A stretch of DNA of 64,000 bases from Sutcliffiella horikoshii (GTDB lineage: Bacteria; Bacillota; Bacilli; Bacillales; Bacillaceae_I). Positions within the stretch are counted from its first letter, which is position 1, and each line of letters begins with the position of its first letter. The position numbers and the translations under genes were made by a program. The DNA is taken from contig KV440964.1 in the NCBI GenBank assembly GCA_001636495.1, forward strand, positions 1,690,666-1,754,665. Direction: 5' to 3'. Below, in pieces: positions 7,470 to 16,123 of this stretch. The notes beneath the pieces are model-generated. The model was given only the letters and a program-made list of their open reading frames with translations, searched no databases and was not told where the DNA came from.

Positions 7470-8711
7470 ATGTCAACGATTGTTGTACAGAAATTCGGAG
7501 GAACATCAGTAGGCTCGGTTGAACGAATTCAGCACGTGGCAAGTCGGGTCATCAGTGAAGTGGAAAACGGACATAAAGTAGTAGTCGTGGTTTCAGCTAT
7601 GGGTAAAACAACAGATGAATTGTTAACATTAGCGAATGCTATAAATCCCCATCCAAGCAAACGCGACATGGATATGCTTCTGACAACTGGTGAACAGATT
7701 ACCATCTCTTTGCTTGCCATGGCATTGCAGGTAAGAGGGCAGGAAGCGGTATCCCTAACAGGCTGGCAGGCGGGAATCCGGACAGAGCCTGTTCACGGAA
7801 ACGCAAGAATTACTCATATTGAAACCGACTTTTTAAAAAGTCACCTGGATTCCGGGAAAATTGTCATCGTTGCAGGATTCCAAGGGATTACAGCAAATAA
7901 CGAAATCACAACACTTGGACGCGGTGGATCGGATACTACGGCGGTAGCGTTGGCAGCGGCACTCAGCGCGAAGAAGTGTGATATTTATACAGATGTTACT
8001 GGTGTCTTCACAACTGACCCACGTTTTGTAAAAGGAGCAAGAAAGCTTGCGGCTATTGCATATGATGAGATGCTAGAACTGGCAAACCTAGGAGCAGGGG
8101 TACTGCATCCGCGTGCGGTAGAGTTTGCTAAAAATTATGGAGTGCAGCTCGTTGTGCGGTCCAGTATGGAAGAGGAAGAAGGAACGATTATTGAGGAGGA
8201 AGTATCCATGGAAAAAAATCTAGTCGTAAGAGGAATCGCATTCGAAGACCAAATCACCCGTATCACCGTGTGTGGATTGCCAAATGAGCTACATACATTA
8301 TCCACAATCTTCACGACATTAGCGCAGCATAGTTTGAATGTGGATATCATCATCCAAACAAGCATGGATAAAGATACAACAAATATTTCGTTCTCTGTCA
8401 AAACAGTGGATGTGAAAGATACAATTGAAGTATTGGAGCAGCACCAAGGTCGTTTAGGATTCACGGCAATCGAGCAGGAGAGCGGACTTGCGAAGGTATC
8501 CATCGTTGGTTCTGGTATGGTTTCCAATCCAGGGGTGGCTGCGGAAATGTTCCAGGTCCTTGCAACAGAAGGTATCCATGTGAAAATGGTTAGCACTTCT
8601 GAAATCAAAGTTTCCACAGTAGTCGATGTTGCCGAGATGGTTCGGGCGGTGGAGGCACTGCATGTGGCATTTAAGCTAGGCGAAGAGTCTGTTGAGAAAG
8701 TATTAAGCTAA
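7470..8711 (+). CDS. lysC: Lysine-sensitive aspartokinase II
   Basis: A 413-residue aspartate kinase that makes 4-aspartyl phosphate at the entry to lysine, diaminopimelate, methionine and threonine synthesis. The N-terminal amino acid kinase domain has QKFGGTSVGS, VVVVSAMGKTTDELL, GFQGITANNEITTLGRGGSD and CDIYTDVTGVFTTDPR. The C-terminal 165 residues hold paired ACT domains, ending with VSIVGSGMVSNPGVAAEMF and KMVSTSEIKVSTVV. I chose ATG 7470 because AAGGG lies about ten bases upstream; an in-frame ATG at 7461 abuts that site. An upstream lysine riboswitch controls it. A second in-frame start at 8208 probably produces the beta subunit. Confidence 0.95.
   Translation: MSTIVVQKFGGTSVGSVERIQHVASRVISEVENGHKVVVVVSAMGKTTDELLTLANAINPHPSKRDMDMLLTTGEQITISLLAMALQVRGQEAVSLTGWQAGIRTEPVHGNARITHIETDFLKSHLDSGKIVIVAGFQGITANNEITTLGRGGSDTTAVALAAALSAKKCDIYTDVTGVFTTDPRFVKGARKLAAIAYDEMLELANLGAGVLHPRAVEFAKNYGVQLVVRSSMEEEEGTIIEEEVSMEKNLVVRGIAFEDQITRITVCGLPNELHTLSTIFTTLAQHSLNVDIIIQTSMDKDTTNISFSVKTVDVKDTIEVLEQHQGRLGFTAIEQESGLAKVSIVGSGMVSNPGVAAEMFQVLATEGIHVKMVSTSEIKVSTVVDVAEMVRAVEALHVAFKLGEESVEKVLS
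8208..8711 (+). CDS. lysC: Aspartokinase II beta subunit (internal in-frame start)
   Basis: Inside lysC, GAGGAGG is followed by an in-frame ATG at codon 247 and encodes a 167-residue ACT-domain protein (MEKNLVVRGIAFEDQITR). B. subtilis aspartokinase II is known to be an alpha2-beta2 enzyme whose beta chain is translated from an equivalent internal start near Met246. The placement and the strong ribosome binding site support the same arrangement here. Confidence 0.75.
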   Translation: MEKNLVVRGIAFEDQITRITVCGLPNELHTLSTIFTTLAQHSLNVDIIIQTSMDKDTTNISFSVKTVDVKDTIEVLEQHQGRLGFTAIEQESGLAKVSIVGSGMVSNPGVAAEMFQVLATEGIHVKMVSTSEIKVSTVVDVAEMVRAVEALHVAFKLGEESVEKVLS

Positions 8712-8734
8712 GAGTATACTAGTTTTTATTTCGA

Positions 8735-8771
8735 AAGTGCCCTCTTCCTGCTTGAGAGGGCGCTTTTTTTG
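8735..8771 (+). terminator. Terminator of lysC
   Basis: AAGTGCCCTCT pairs with AGAGGGCGCTT and is followed by a run of seven T. Confidence 0.88.
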
Positions 8772-8843
8772 CTTAAGTAAAGAGTGCGCGAGTGCAATGA
8801 CCACCGTTACATGCCAAAGCAGGCAACATACTTTCCGTTAATG

Positions 8844-8944
8844 AAAAATACGAGCTGTTATACAAATATATGAGCAGTTAAACAAAAATACGAGCTGTTA
8901 CACAAATATATGAGCAGTTAAACCAAAAATACGAGCCGTTCGAC
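8844..8944 (+). repeat. Tandem array of five 20-21 bp units
   Basis: Units start at 8844, 8864, 8884, 8904 and 8924. The consensus alternates between AAAAATACGAGCTGTTACAC and AAATATATGAGCAGTTAAAC. The common core is GAGCNGTT. The sequence differs from the array before uvrC but the period is the same. It lies between converging lysC and yslB. Confidence 0.85.
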
Positions 8945-8999
8945 AAAAAACCGCAATATCCCCCTCCTGAGTCCCCCCTTCCCCCAAAAACAATTCCAC

Positions 9000-9036
9000 C
9001 AAAAAAAGCCGACCGCCCAACAAAGGGCAATCGGCC
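9000..9036 (-). terminator. Terminator of yslB (minus strand)
   Basis: Read on the minus strand, GCCGATTGCCC pairs with GGGCGGTCGGC and is followed by a run of T. It stands about 150 bp beyond the yslB stop; no closer terminator is visible. Confidence 0.75.
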
Positions 9037-9187
9037 ATCACCTATCTCAAATGTAGCAAGCGGAAAATCAAATGTCATTTAGTTGCCACCCGTAAGGTAG
9101 TCAAAAGCAAGCCGGCAAGAACTCACTGCATGTGCACCCTATGCCTGACTTATCATCAACCACCCTGGAGGCAGCAACAAAATCACA

Positions 9188-9619
9188 TCACTTATCCCAC
9201 TGTACTGTAATCGTAATCTCTTTTCGTTTTTTCTGCTCTTCAATCGCTTCTGCAGTTTTCCCTTTTTGGCGCTGAATCTGCTCAGCAAGAAAGCCTGCTT
9301 CGAGTTGGAAGGTTGCGTCTTTGTTCAGTTCCAGACGTCGTTCAATCATTTCACCACGAATTACGTATTTAACTTCATATTTGCTTTGTTGTATTAGTTC
9401 AAGCTCTCCCCATCCAGCCTCTTTGAAGAACTGGACAATTTCCTCTTGGGTATCGATCGTGAACTTACGTGCAAGCTGTTTTCCGGCCCAGTAGATTAGC
9501 TGAGTATGATCCTTACCCAATAGGTCAGGCAGGAGCATGTCGCGGATCAATTCGTACCCGAAGATAGGGACTTGGATTTGTGTGTCGACCACTTGTTGTT
9601 GGTTGTTCGATTCTGTCAT
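9188..9619 (-). CDS. yslB: YslB family protein (DUF2507)
   Basis: A 143-residue cytosolic protein matching B. subtilis YslB, which sits in the same place between lysC and sdhC. It contains the family segments PIFGYELIRDMLLPDLLG and IYWAGKQLARKF, then an alpha/beta region ending in a lysine-rich tail (EEQKKRKEITITVQWDK). The family has no established biochemical function; V4R-like folds have been suggested for it. The start has GAGGGG upstream on the minus strand. It is transcribed opposite to its neighbours as a single gene. Confidence 0.88.
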   Translation of the reverse strand: MTESNNQQQVVDTQIQVPIFGYELIRDMLLPDLLGKDHTQLIYWAGKQLARKFTIDTQEEIVQFFKEAGWGELELIQQSKYEVKYVIRGEMIERRLELNKDATFQLEAGFLAEQIQRQKGKTAEAIEEQKKRKEITITVQWDK

Positions 9620-9779
9620 TTAGTTCCCCTCTTTCTCTACGTTCATTATATACCATCGGCCCCCTTAAATAAATGAAACGTATGGAGTATTTTATTCTAC
9701 TAAAATATTTTTATATTTTTCTGATAATTAAAAGGAAAGTTAGAGTTTTTTTAAAAGTTCAATTTTTGTTCGCGTTTTC

Positions 9780-9808
9780 TTGACGCTACACATATAGGGG
9801 AGTAAAAT
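9780..9808 (+). promoter_or_regulatory. Probable sigma-A promoter of sdhCAB
   Basis: TTGACG is separated by 17 bp from TAAAAT. A leader of about 160 nt would follow. A second TATAAT at 9900 lacks a recognisable -35. Confidence 0.55.
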
Positions 9809-9972
9809 AAATATGTCACATATTTGTCGATAAATCTGCAAAGGCTTTCATTTTATTGAAAGTTTCAAAAACGAGATGGGGAGTTCCTTGATTTTCTACT
9901 ATAATAGATAGTGAAAAGCAGAACTTACAAAACATCTAATCTATTTTCTTATTCGAAAAAGGGGGTTAAGTG

Positions 9973-10581
9973 ATGGCAACTGAACGTGAATTTTTACTTC
10001 GTCGACTCCACTCGTTACTAGGAGTCATTCCTGTTGGTCTTTTCTTGATTCAGCATTTGGTTATCAACCATTTTGCGACAAAAGGGCCAGAATCTTTTAA
10101 CAAAGCGGCACACTTTATGGAGAGCCTGCCGTTCCGTTATGCGCTAGAAATCTTTGTAATCTTTCTTCCGATCCTTTTCCACGCTATCTATGGCTTATAT
10201 ATTGCTTTTACAGCAAAAAACAATGTAAGCAAGTATGGATTTGTTCGTAACTGGATGTTTATGCTTCAACGCTTTACAGGAATCGTTACATTAATTTTTA
10301 TCGTATGGCATGTATGGGAAACGAGAATCGCAGCAGCACTTGGAGCGGACGTTAACTACAACATGATGGCAGACATCTTGTCCAGTCCATTTATGTTCTG
10401 GTTCTACATTGTAGGTGTAATTGCAACTATTTTCCACTTTGCAAATGGACTTTGGTCTTTCTGTGTAAGCTGGGGAATTACAGTAACTCCTCGTTCTCAA
10501 CTTATTGCAACCTACGTAACGATCGGTATTTTCTTTGCATTGTCTTTCGTAGGGGTACGTGCAATCCTAGCATTCGTCTAA
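9973..10581 (+). CDS. sdhC: Succinate dehydrogenase cytochrome b558 subunit
   Basis: A 202-residue membrane anchor with five hydrophobic segments that binds two b haems and reduces menaquinone. All four haem-ligand histidines known from B. subtilis SdhC fall at the same positions here: His28, His70, His113 and His155. Length is also identical to the B. subtilis protein. The ATG at 9973 follows AAAGGGGG at 9958-9965; a GTG at 9970 immediately before it is less likely. It is first of the sdhCAB operon, 28 bp before sdhA. Confidence 0.96.
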   Translation: MATEREFLLRRLHSLLGVIPVGLFLIQHLVINHFATKGPESFNKAAHFMESLPFRYALEIFVIFLPILFHAIYGLYIAFTAKNNVSKYGFVRNWMFMLQRFTGIVTLIFIVWHVWETRIAAALGADVNYNMMADILSSPFMFWFYIVGVIATIFHFANGLWSFCVSWGITVTPRSQLIATYVTIGIFFALSFVGVRAILAFV

Positions 10582-10609
10582 ACAGCAACTATTAAGGAGT
10601 GAGTTACAT

Positions 10610-12370
10610 ATGAGTAAAAAAGTTATCGTGGTCGGCGGTGGACTTGCGGGATTGATGGCAACCATCAAGGTCGCAGAAGCCGGTGTGCCAGTTGATCTAT
10701 TTTCATTAGTACCAGTTAAACGTTCTCACTCAGTTTGTGCCCAGGGTGGAATTAACGGGGCAGTAAACACTAAAGGAGAAGGGGACTCTCCTTGGGAACA
10801 CTTTGACGATTCCGTATATGGTGGGGACTTCTTAGCGAACCAACCTCCAGTAAAAGCAATGTGTGAAGCGGCACCTGGAATCATCCATCTATTGGACCGT
10901 ATGGGAGTTATGTTCAACCGTACTCCTGAGGGATTACTAGACTTCCGTCGCTTTGGTGGAACACAGCATCACCGTACTGCATTCGCCGGTGCAACAACAG
11001 GCCAGCAGCTGTTATACGCACTAGACGAGCAAGTTCGTCGTCACGAAGTATCCGGTCTTGTAACAAAGTATGAAGGCTGGGAGTTCTTAGGTTCTGTTAT
11101 CGATGACGAAGGCGTTTGCCGCGGGGTTGTCGCACAAAACCTTACAAGCATGGAGATTGTATCATTCCCAGCAGATGCTGTAATCATGGCAACTGGTGGA
11201 CCTGGTATCATCTTCGGTAAATCCACAAACTCTGTTATTAACACTGGGTCTGCAGCATCGATCGTATATCAGCAAGGTGCTTACTACGCAAATGGTGAGT
11301 TCATCCAGATTCACCCGACAGCCATCCCTGGTGATGACAAGTTACGTCTGATGAGTGAGTCAGCTCGTGGAGAAGGTGGACGCGTATGGACATACAAAGA
11401 CGGTAAGCCTTGGTACTTCCTTGAGGAAAAATACCCAGCTTACGGTAACCTTGTTCCTCGTGACATCGCAACACGTGAAATCTTCGATGTGTGTGTTAAC
11501 CAGAAGCTTGGTGTTAACGGTGAAAACATGGTATACCTGGATCTTTCTCATAAAGATCCTAAAGAATTGGATGTCAAACTTGGCGGAATTATTGAAATCT
11601 ATGAAAAATTCATGGGTGACGATCCTCGTAAAGTTCCAATGAAAATCTTCCCTGCTGTTCACTATTCCATGGGCGGAATTTGGGTCGACTATGATCAGAT
11701 GACAAACATACCTGGATTATTTGCTGCAGGTGAGTGTGATTATTCTCAGCATGGTGCAAACCGTCTTGGAGCGAACTCCTTACTATCTGCAATCTACGGT
11801 GGTATGGTAGCTGGTCCAAAAGCAGTAGAATATATGAATGGTCTAGAGAAATCTACAGATTCTCTTTCTTCTTCTCTTTTCGATCGCTATGTAAAAGAAG
11901 AAGAAGCAAAGTGGAACAAGATTATGACAATGAACGGTACAGAAAATGCTTACGTGCTTCATAAAGAGCTTGGAGAGTGGATGACAGACAACGTAACAGT
12001 TGTACGCTACAACGACAAGCTGAAGCAGACGGATGAGAAAATCCAAGAGCTTCTGGAGCGTTATGATAATATCAACATCCACGATACGGCAAAATGGAGC
12101 AACCAAGGAGCGGCGTTCACTCGTCAGCTGCAACATATGCTTCAATTAGCTCGTGTTATCACAATCGGTGCATACAACCGTGATGAGAGCCGTGGAGCCC
12201 ATTATAAACCGGACTTCCCGGAGCGTAATGACGAGAAATTCCTAAAAACTACAATGGCGAAATTCACAGGTCCTAAATCTGCACCTGAGTTCCATTACGA
12301 AGAGGTAGATGTAAGCTTGATTCCGCCGCGTAAGCGTGACTACTCTAAGAAAAAAGGGGGTAAAGAATGA
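10610..12370 (+). CDS. sdhA: Succinate dehydrogenase flavoprotein subunit
   Basis: A 586-residue catalytic subunit that oxidises succinate to fumarate on the cytoplasmic face. The Rossmann FAD site is VVGGGLAGLMA (residues 7-17). His40 in RSHSVCAQGGINGA is the expected covalent FAD attachment site. HHRTAFAGATTG, HPTAI and the C-terminal GANRLGANSLLSAIYGG are family signatures. Its stop codon overlaps the start of sdhB (ATGATG), which indicates translational coupling. Confidence 0.97.
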   Translation: MSKKVIVVGGGLAGLMATIKVAEAGVPVDLFSLVPVKRSHSVCAQGGINGAVNTKGEGDSPWEHFDDSVYGGDFLANQPPVKAMCEAAPGIIHLLDRMGVMFNRTPEGLLDFRRFGGTQHHRTAFAGATTGQQLLYALDEQVRRHEVSGLVTKYEGWEFLGSVIDDEGVCRGVVAQNLTSMEIVSFPADAVIMATGGPGIIFGKSTNSVINTGSAASIVYQQGAYYANGEFIQIHPTAIPGDDKLRLMSESARGEGGRVWTYKDGKPWYFLEEKYPAYGNLVPRDIATREIFDVCVNQKLGVNGENMVYLDLSHKDPKELDVKLGGIIEIYEKFMGDDPRKVPMKIFPAVHYSMGGIWVDYDQMTNIPGLFAAGECDYSQHGANRLGANSLLSAIYGGMVAGPKAVEYMNGLEKSTDSLSSSLFDRYVKEEEAKWNKIMTMNGTENAYVLHKELGEWMTDNVTVVRYNDKLKQTDEKIQELLERYDNINIHDTAKWSNQGAAFTRQLQHMLQLARVITIGAYNRDESRGAHYKPDFPERNDEKFLKTTMAKFTGPKSAPEFHYEEVDVSLIPPRKRDYSKKKGGKE

Positions 12371-13134
12371 TGGCTGAACAAACTAAAACTGTAACGTTTA
12401 AAGTGAAGCGTCAAGACGGTCCTGAGGGAACCCCTTATTACGAAACATTCGAATTGGCATACCGCCCGAACATGAACGTAATCTCTGCATTAATGGAAGT
12501 TCGTCGTAACCCTGTCAACAACGAAGGGAAAGAGACAACTCCTGTAAACTGGGATATGAACTGTTTGGAGGAAGTATGTGGAGCATGTTCGATGGTCATC
12601 AATGGCAAACCGCGTCAATCCTGTACAGCGCTTGTTGATCAATTGGAGCAACCAATCGTTCTTGAACCAATGAGCACATTCCCGGTTGTACGTGACCTTC
12701 AAGTCGATAGAAGCCGCATGTTCGACTCCTTGAAAAAGGTAAAAGCATGGATTCCAATCGATGGCACTTACGATCTTGGACCTGGGCCTCGTATGCCGGA
12801 GAAAAAACGTCAATGGGCTTATGAGCTTTCCAAATGCATGACATGTGGTGTTTGCTTGGAAGCATGTCCGAACGTAAACAGCAAGTCCGAGTTCATCGGT
12901 CCTGCACCACTTTCCCAAGTGCGTCTATTTAATGCACACCCAACTGGAGAAATGAACAAATCCGAGCGTCTGGAAGCAATCATGGGAGACGGAGGCCTTG
13001 CTAACTGCGGTAACTCACAAAACTGTGTGCAGTCTTGCCCGAAAGGTATTCCTCTTACAACATCTATCGCAGCACTTAACCGCGATACGACGGTTCAGAT
13101 GTTCAGAAACTTCTTTGGTTCCGACCAAGGGTAA
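12367..13134 (+). CDS. sdhB: Succinate dehydrogenase iron-sulfur subunit
   Basis: A 254- or 255-residue electron-transfer subunit between FAD and the membrane anchor. Three cluster motifs are visible: CLEEVCGACS with a later PRQSC for the [2Fe-2S] centre, CMTCGVCLEACP for the [4Fe-4S] centre, and CGNSQNCVQSCPKG for the [3Fe-4S] centre. Two consecutive ATG codons (12367 and 12370) overlap the sdhA stop; either may be used. A terminator follows, closing the operon. Confidence 0.97.
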   Translation: MMAEQTKTVTFKVKRQDGPEGTPYYETFELAYRPNMNVISALMEVRRNPVNNEGKETTPVNWDMNCLEEVCGACSMVINGKPRQSCTALVDQLEQPIVLEPMSTFPVVRDLQVDRSRMFDSLKKVKAWIPIDGTYDLGPGPRMPEKKRQWAYELSKCMTCGVCLEACPNVNSKSEFIGPAPLSQVRLFNAHPTGEMNKSERLEAIMGDGGLANCGNSQNCVQSCPKGIPLTTSIAALNRDTTVQMFRNFFGSDQG

Positions 13135-13147
13135 TATACAATCTACA

Positions 13148-13178
13148 AACGCCTCTTTGCTAAAAGGGGCGTTTTTTA
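13148..13178 (+). terminator. Terminator of sdhCAB
   Basis: AACGCCTCTT pairs with AAGGGGCGTT (one G-U) and is followed by TTTT. Confidence 0.82.
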
Positions 13179-13212
13179 CAAAAGCTCATGTTAGAAAATT
13201 CAGAATGATTTA

Positions 13213-13346
13213 AACCACCGTTGATTTCCGTTCCAGGCGCTTCGCTTTTCTGCGGGCGGTCCGGGAGCCTCCTCGGCAAGCCAGCGGGGTCACCCCTGTC
13301 CCTTCCTCCCGCGGAAGTCTGCGCGCCTTCCACTCCAATCAACTAA
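13213..13346 (-). repeat. Structured intergenic element, copy 5 (inverted)
   Basis: Read on the minus strand it begins AGTTGATTGGAGTGG and ends GGAAATCAACGGTGG. The second helix is AGGCGC/GCGCCT, and a GGG/CCC helix replaces CTTGAG/CTCAAG. It faces copy 6 head to head, 46 bp away. Confidence 0.8.
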
Positions 13347-13392
13347 GTGATTGCATTCAATCTTTGAAAGAAATTTATTATTTATAAAAAAG

Positions 13393-13530
13393 TCCCCCTG
13401 TTGACTGAAGTGCAAGATGTGAGACTCCGGCGGGAGGTAGCGGTAGACTTGAGACCCCGCAACAAAGTGAGGAGGCTCAAGCACCGCCCCTCGGAAAGCG
13501 AACATCTGGAACGGAAGTCAACAGGGAGTT
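13393..13530 (+). repeat. Structured intergenic element, copy 6 (CTGTT-ended type)
   Basis: The ends pair perfectly as CCCTGTTGACT/AGTCAACAGGG. The second helix is AGATGT/ACATCT, the third GCGGT/ACCGC and the fourth CTTGAG/CTCAAG. It lies upstream of the ysmA start. Confidence 0.85.
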
Positions 13531-13588
13531 ATACCAAAGACCCATTATTTTTTAAAAACGAGATTTTATAATTCAAGGAGGAATAAAC

Positions 13589-14053
13589 ATGAAAAAGTTA
13601 GCCTATATAGAAGACCTGCAACAATGGGTGAATGAGTTCTCATTCAGTCATAGAGTGAAAGTGAGATTTTCCGAAACAGATATGTTCGGACACATGAACA
13701 ACACAGTGCCTTTTGTTTATTTTGAAGAAGCGAGAATAGAATTTTTCAAGAGCCTTGGCTTCATGCAAGACTGGACCCAATCAGGAAGCAATACCATTCC
13801 TGTCGTAGCAGACTTGCAATGTGACTTCCTGCAACAGGTTTATTTTGGTGAGGAACTCGAGGTGTGCGTGAAAGCAAATCAAGTAGGAACCTCTTCTGTT
13901 GATCTACATTACTTAGGCAGAAAAGGAAATGGAGAGCCTTGTTTTGTAGGAAGAGGACGCATGGTGCAGCTCAATAAACACACGGGAAAAGGGGAGGCAT
14001 GGAGGGAGGAGCAGCGAAATCTCTTTCTATCAAGAGATACATTGAAAAAATAA
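13589..14053 (+). CDS. ysmA: Hot-dog fold acyl-CoA thioesterase (YsmA-like)
   Basis: A 154-residue protein of the 4-hydroxybenzoyl-CoA thioesterase family. The catalytic region is VRFSETDMFGHMNNTVPFVYFEEARIEF, in which the aspartate and GHMNN motif are conserved. The family hydrolyses acyl-CoA thioesters; the natural substrate here is unknown. The start has AAGGAGG eight bases upstream. Position between sdhB and gerE matches B. subtilis ysmA. Confidence 0.85.
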   Translation: MKKLAYIEDLQQWVNEFSFSHRVKVRFSETDMFGHMNNTVPFVYFEEARIEFFKSLGFMQDWTQSGSNTIPVVADLQCDFLQQVYFGEELEVCVKANQVGTSSVDLHYLGRKGNGEPCFVGRGRMVQLNKHTGKGEAWREEQRNLFLSRDTLKK

Positions 14054-14078
14054 TGAAAAATACGTCTAAATACATGTA

Positions 14079-14106
14079 ACTCCCGCCCTCCTTCTAACAT
14101 ATTATA
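14079..14106 (+). promoter_or_regulatory. Putative sigma-K promoter of gerE
   Basis: An AC at 14079-14080 is separated by 17 bp from CATATTATA, matching the sigma-K pattern (AC, then CATANNNTA). gerE is a known mother-cell sigma-K gene, so the site is well placed about 65 bp before the start codon. Confidence 0.65.
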
Positions 14107-14170
14107 CCATGACTAAATATACACCCATCCGCTAGTTCAGCTCTGGCTAAGGCAAGGAGGGTTACAATTA

Positions 14171-14395
14171 TTGAAGGAGAAAGAGTTTCAACCAAAGCCA
14201 TTGCTTACCAAAAGAGAAAGAGAAGTATTTGAGCTGTTAGTTCAGGATAAGACAACGAAAGAGATTGCTGGTGAGTTGTTTATCAGTGAAAAGACAGTTC
14301 GGAACCACATTTCAAATGCTATGCAAAAGCTGGGAGTAAAGGGGCGTTCCCAAGCAGTTGTCGAGCTTCTTCGCATGGGAGAATTAGAGCTTTAA
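14171..14395 (+). CDS. gerE: Spore coat transcription regulator GerE
   Basis: A 74-residue LuxR-type DNA-binding protein, nearly identical to B. subtilis GerE and of the same length. It acts late in the mother cell to modulate sigma-K-dependent coat genes. Almost the whole protein is the LuxR helix-turn-helix: [20 protein letters not shown], then [20 protein letters not shown]. The start codon is TTG at 14171, ten bases after AAGGAGG. A possible sigma-K promoter lies upstream, and CCGACTA/TAGTCGG forms a hairpin soon after the stop. Confidence 0.97.
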   Translation: MKEKEFQPKPLLTKREREVFELLVQDKTTKEIAGELFISEKTVRNHISNAMQKLGVKGRSQAVVELLRMGELEL

Positions 14396-14402
14396 CTTAA
14401 TC

Positions 14403-14452
14403 TGCCGACTATCTTCTAACAAACCAGTTATGAGTGGTAGTCGGTTATTTAA
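14403..14452 (+). terminator. Probable terminator of gerE
   Basis: CCGACTA pairs with TAGTCGG across a loop of about 26 nt and is followed by a T-rich stretch. The long loop lowers confidence. Confidence 0.5.
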
Positions 14453-14613
14453 TTTTTGATTAAACCAAGTATTTCAATGTGGGTAAATATGTTTATAAGC
14501 CTTTACATCTTGCTTTTTATATGAAAACATAAGAAAATAAACATACTAGACAAAATGATTACATGACATCTATGTTCAGATAAAAAAGAAAAAGGGAAGA
14601 AAGAGGGTCGAGA

Positions 14614-15069
14614 ATGACAAATCAGAATGAAGCTGTACTGCAGGATCCACAATTGGTTGCAGATATAGAGAAATCACTTAGATACATAGCGACTTTGGTA
14701 AAACAGAAGGGTCGCGAAATTTTAAGCAATTACACCATTACACCACCTCAATTCGTTGCCTTGCAATGGTTGCTTGAAGGTGGGGACATGACCATCGGTG
14801 AATTGTCCACGAAAATGTACTTGGCATGCAGTACGACTACAGACCTTGTAGACCGTATGGAAAAGAACGAACTTGTCCAACGTGTAAAAGATCCGAACGA
14901 CCGCCGAGTGGTTCGCATTCACCTTTTAGAAGAAGGAGAGCGCATTATTGCAGAAGTGGTGAAAAAGCGTCAGGACTATTTGCAAAACATACTAAAGAAC
15001 TATTCCAAAGACGAAATTTTCATGTTAGAAAAGTGTTTAGCACGATTACATCTAGAAATGAAAGAATGA
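14614..15069 (+). CDS. ysmB: MarR family transcriptional regulator (YsmB-like)
   Basis: A 151-residue MarR-family winged-helix regulator. The DNA-binding core runs from TPPQFVALQWLLEGGDMTIG through LSTKMYLACSTTTDLVDRM and the wing VKDPNDRRVVRIHL, with dimerisation helices at both ends. Target genes and ligand are unknown. It ends nine bases before the racE start, so it may be cotranscribed with glutamate racemase as in B. subtilis, where ysmB precedes racE. Confidence 0.88.
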   Translation: MTNQNEAVLQDPQLVADIEKSLRYIATLVKQKGREILSNYTITPPQFVALQWLLEGGDMTIGELSTKMYLACSTTTDLVDRMEKNELVQRVKDPNDRRVVRIHLLEEGERIIAEVVKKRQDYLQNILKNYSKDEIFMLEKCLARLHLEMKE

Positions 15070-15078
15070 GGGATTTAG

Positions 15079-15888
15079 TTGCAAAGACCAATAGGAGTTA
15101 TTGATTCGGGAGTAGGAGGCCTGACGGTTGCGAAAGAAATCATGCGTCAGTTGCCAAAAGAGCGCATCATTTACCTGGGAGACACAGCTCGCTGTCCGTA
15201 TGGGCCAAGGCCTGTTGATGAGGTGCGGCTTTATACGTGGGAAATGACCAGGTATCTGTTGACCCATAATATAAAGATGCTTGTCATTGCCTGTAATACT
15301 GCCACCGCTGTTGTGTTGGATGAGATAAGGGAGCAATTGGACATTCCTGTGCTAGGGGTTGTGGACCCTGGTGCTAGAACGGCGTTGAAGGTTACATCCA
15401 ATTACCAGGTGGGTGTGATTGGAACTGTCGGGACGATTAACAGTGGTGCCTATGCCAATGCCTTGAGAGGGATCAACAATGAAGTGCATGTCGAAAGCTT
15501 GGCTTGTCCGAGCTTCGTGCCGTTAGTGGAAAGTGGAGACTTTGAAGGCGAGCGTGCGAGAGAAATTGTCCAGGATACCCTACATCTCTTCAGGGGATCC
15601 GAAATTGATACATTAATTCTTGGATGTACCCATTATCCTCTCCTTCGCTCCACGATACAGGAAGTGATGGGTGATGACATTCAGTTGATCTGCTCAGGTG
15701 ATGAAACGGCCCGTGAAGTCAGTACGATCCTAAATTTCAAAAAGCTCTTGAACAAAAGCCGATCAAATGAAAAGCATCAATTCTTTACAACCGGCTCAAA
15801 GGAAATGTTTGAGAAAATAGCCAACAAATTATTTGAGCAACCGATTGAGAATGTACAAACGATTGTATTGGATCCGATTGGAATTTAA
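15079..15888 (+). CDS. racE: Glutamate racemase
   Basis: A 269-residue cofactor-independent racemase that makes D-glutamate for peptidoglycan. The two catalytic cysteines are Cys72 in ACNTAT and Cys183 in GCTHYP, and the N-terminus shows [16 protein letters not shown]. The start codon is TTG, with GAGGG six bases upstream in the end of the MarR gene. Bacillus species may carry two racemases (racE, yrpC); location between ysmB and gerM supports racE. A terminator follows. Confidence 0.93.
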   Translation: MQRPIGVIDSGVGGLTVAKEIMRQLPKERIIYLGDTARCPYGPRPVDEVRLYTWEMTRYLLTHNIKMLVIACNTATAVVLDEIREQLDIPVLGVVDPGARTALKVTSNYQVGVIGTVGTINSGAYANALRGINNEVHVESLACPSFVPLVESGDFEGERAREIVQDTLHLFRGSEIDTLILGCTHYPLLRSTIQEVMGDDIQLICSGDETAREVSTILNFKKLLNKSRSNEKHQFFTTGSKEMFEKIANKLFEQPIENVQTIVLDPIGI

Positions 15889-15892
15889 TAAG

Positions 15893-15937
15893 AAAAAAGT
15901 CCGCCTAATCATTTAGAATTAGGTGGACTTTTTTTAT
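15893..15937 (+). terminator. Terminator of racE
   Basis: AAAAAAGTCCGCCTAAT pairs with ATTAGGTGGACTTTTTTT (one G-U) and ends in a T-run. Confidence 0.88.
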
Positions 15938-15979
15938 TTTGGCTTTGTTAAAGTTAGTTGTTAATTATGACCTGTTTCT

Positions 15980-16123
15980 AGCTGGTGATTGGAGCAAAAG
16001 GCGAAGACTCCAGCGGGGGAGTAGCGACAATCTTGAGACCCGCAAGTGTTGCGAGGAGGCTCAAGGTCGCCCCGCGGAAAGCGAAGCCTATTGAGGAAAT
16101 CAACAGCGACGTTTAACAGAGCT
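15980..16123 (+). repeat. Structured intergenic element, copy 7 (AGCTG-ended type)
   Basis: It begins GCTGGTGATT and ends AATCAACAGC. The third helix is GCGAC/GTCGC and the fourth CTTGAG/CTCAAG. The second helix (AGGC/GCCT) is weaker than in copy 3. It lies between the racE terminator and gerM. Confidence 0.8.
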
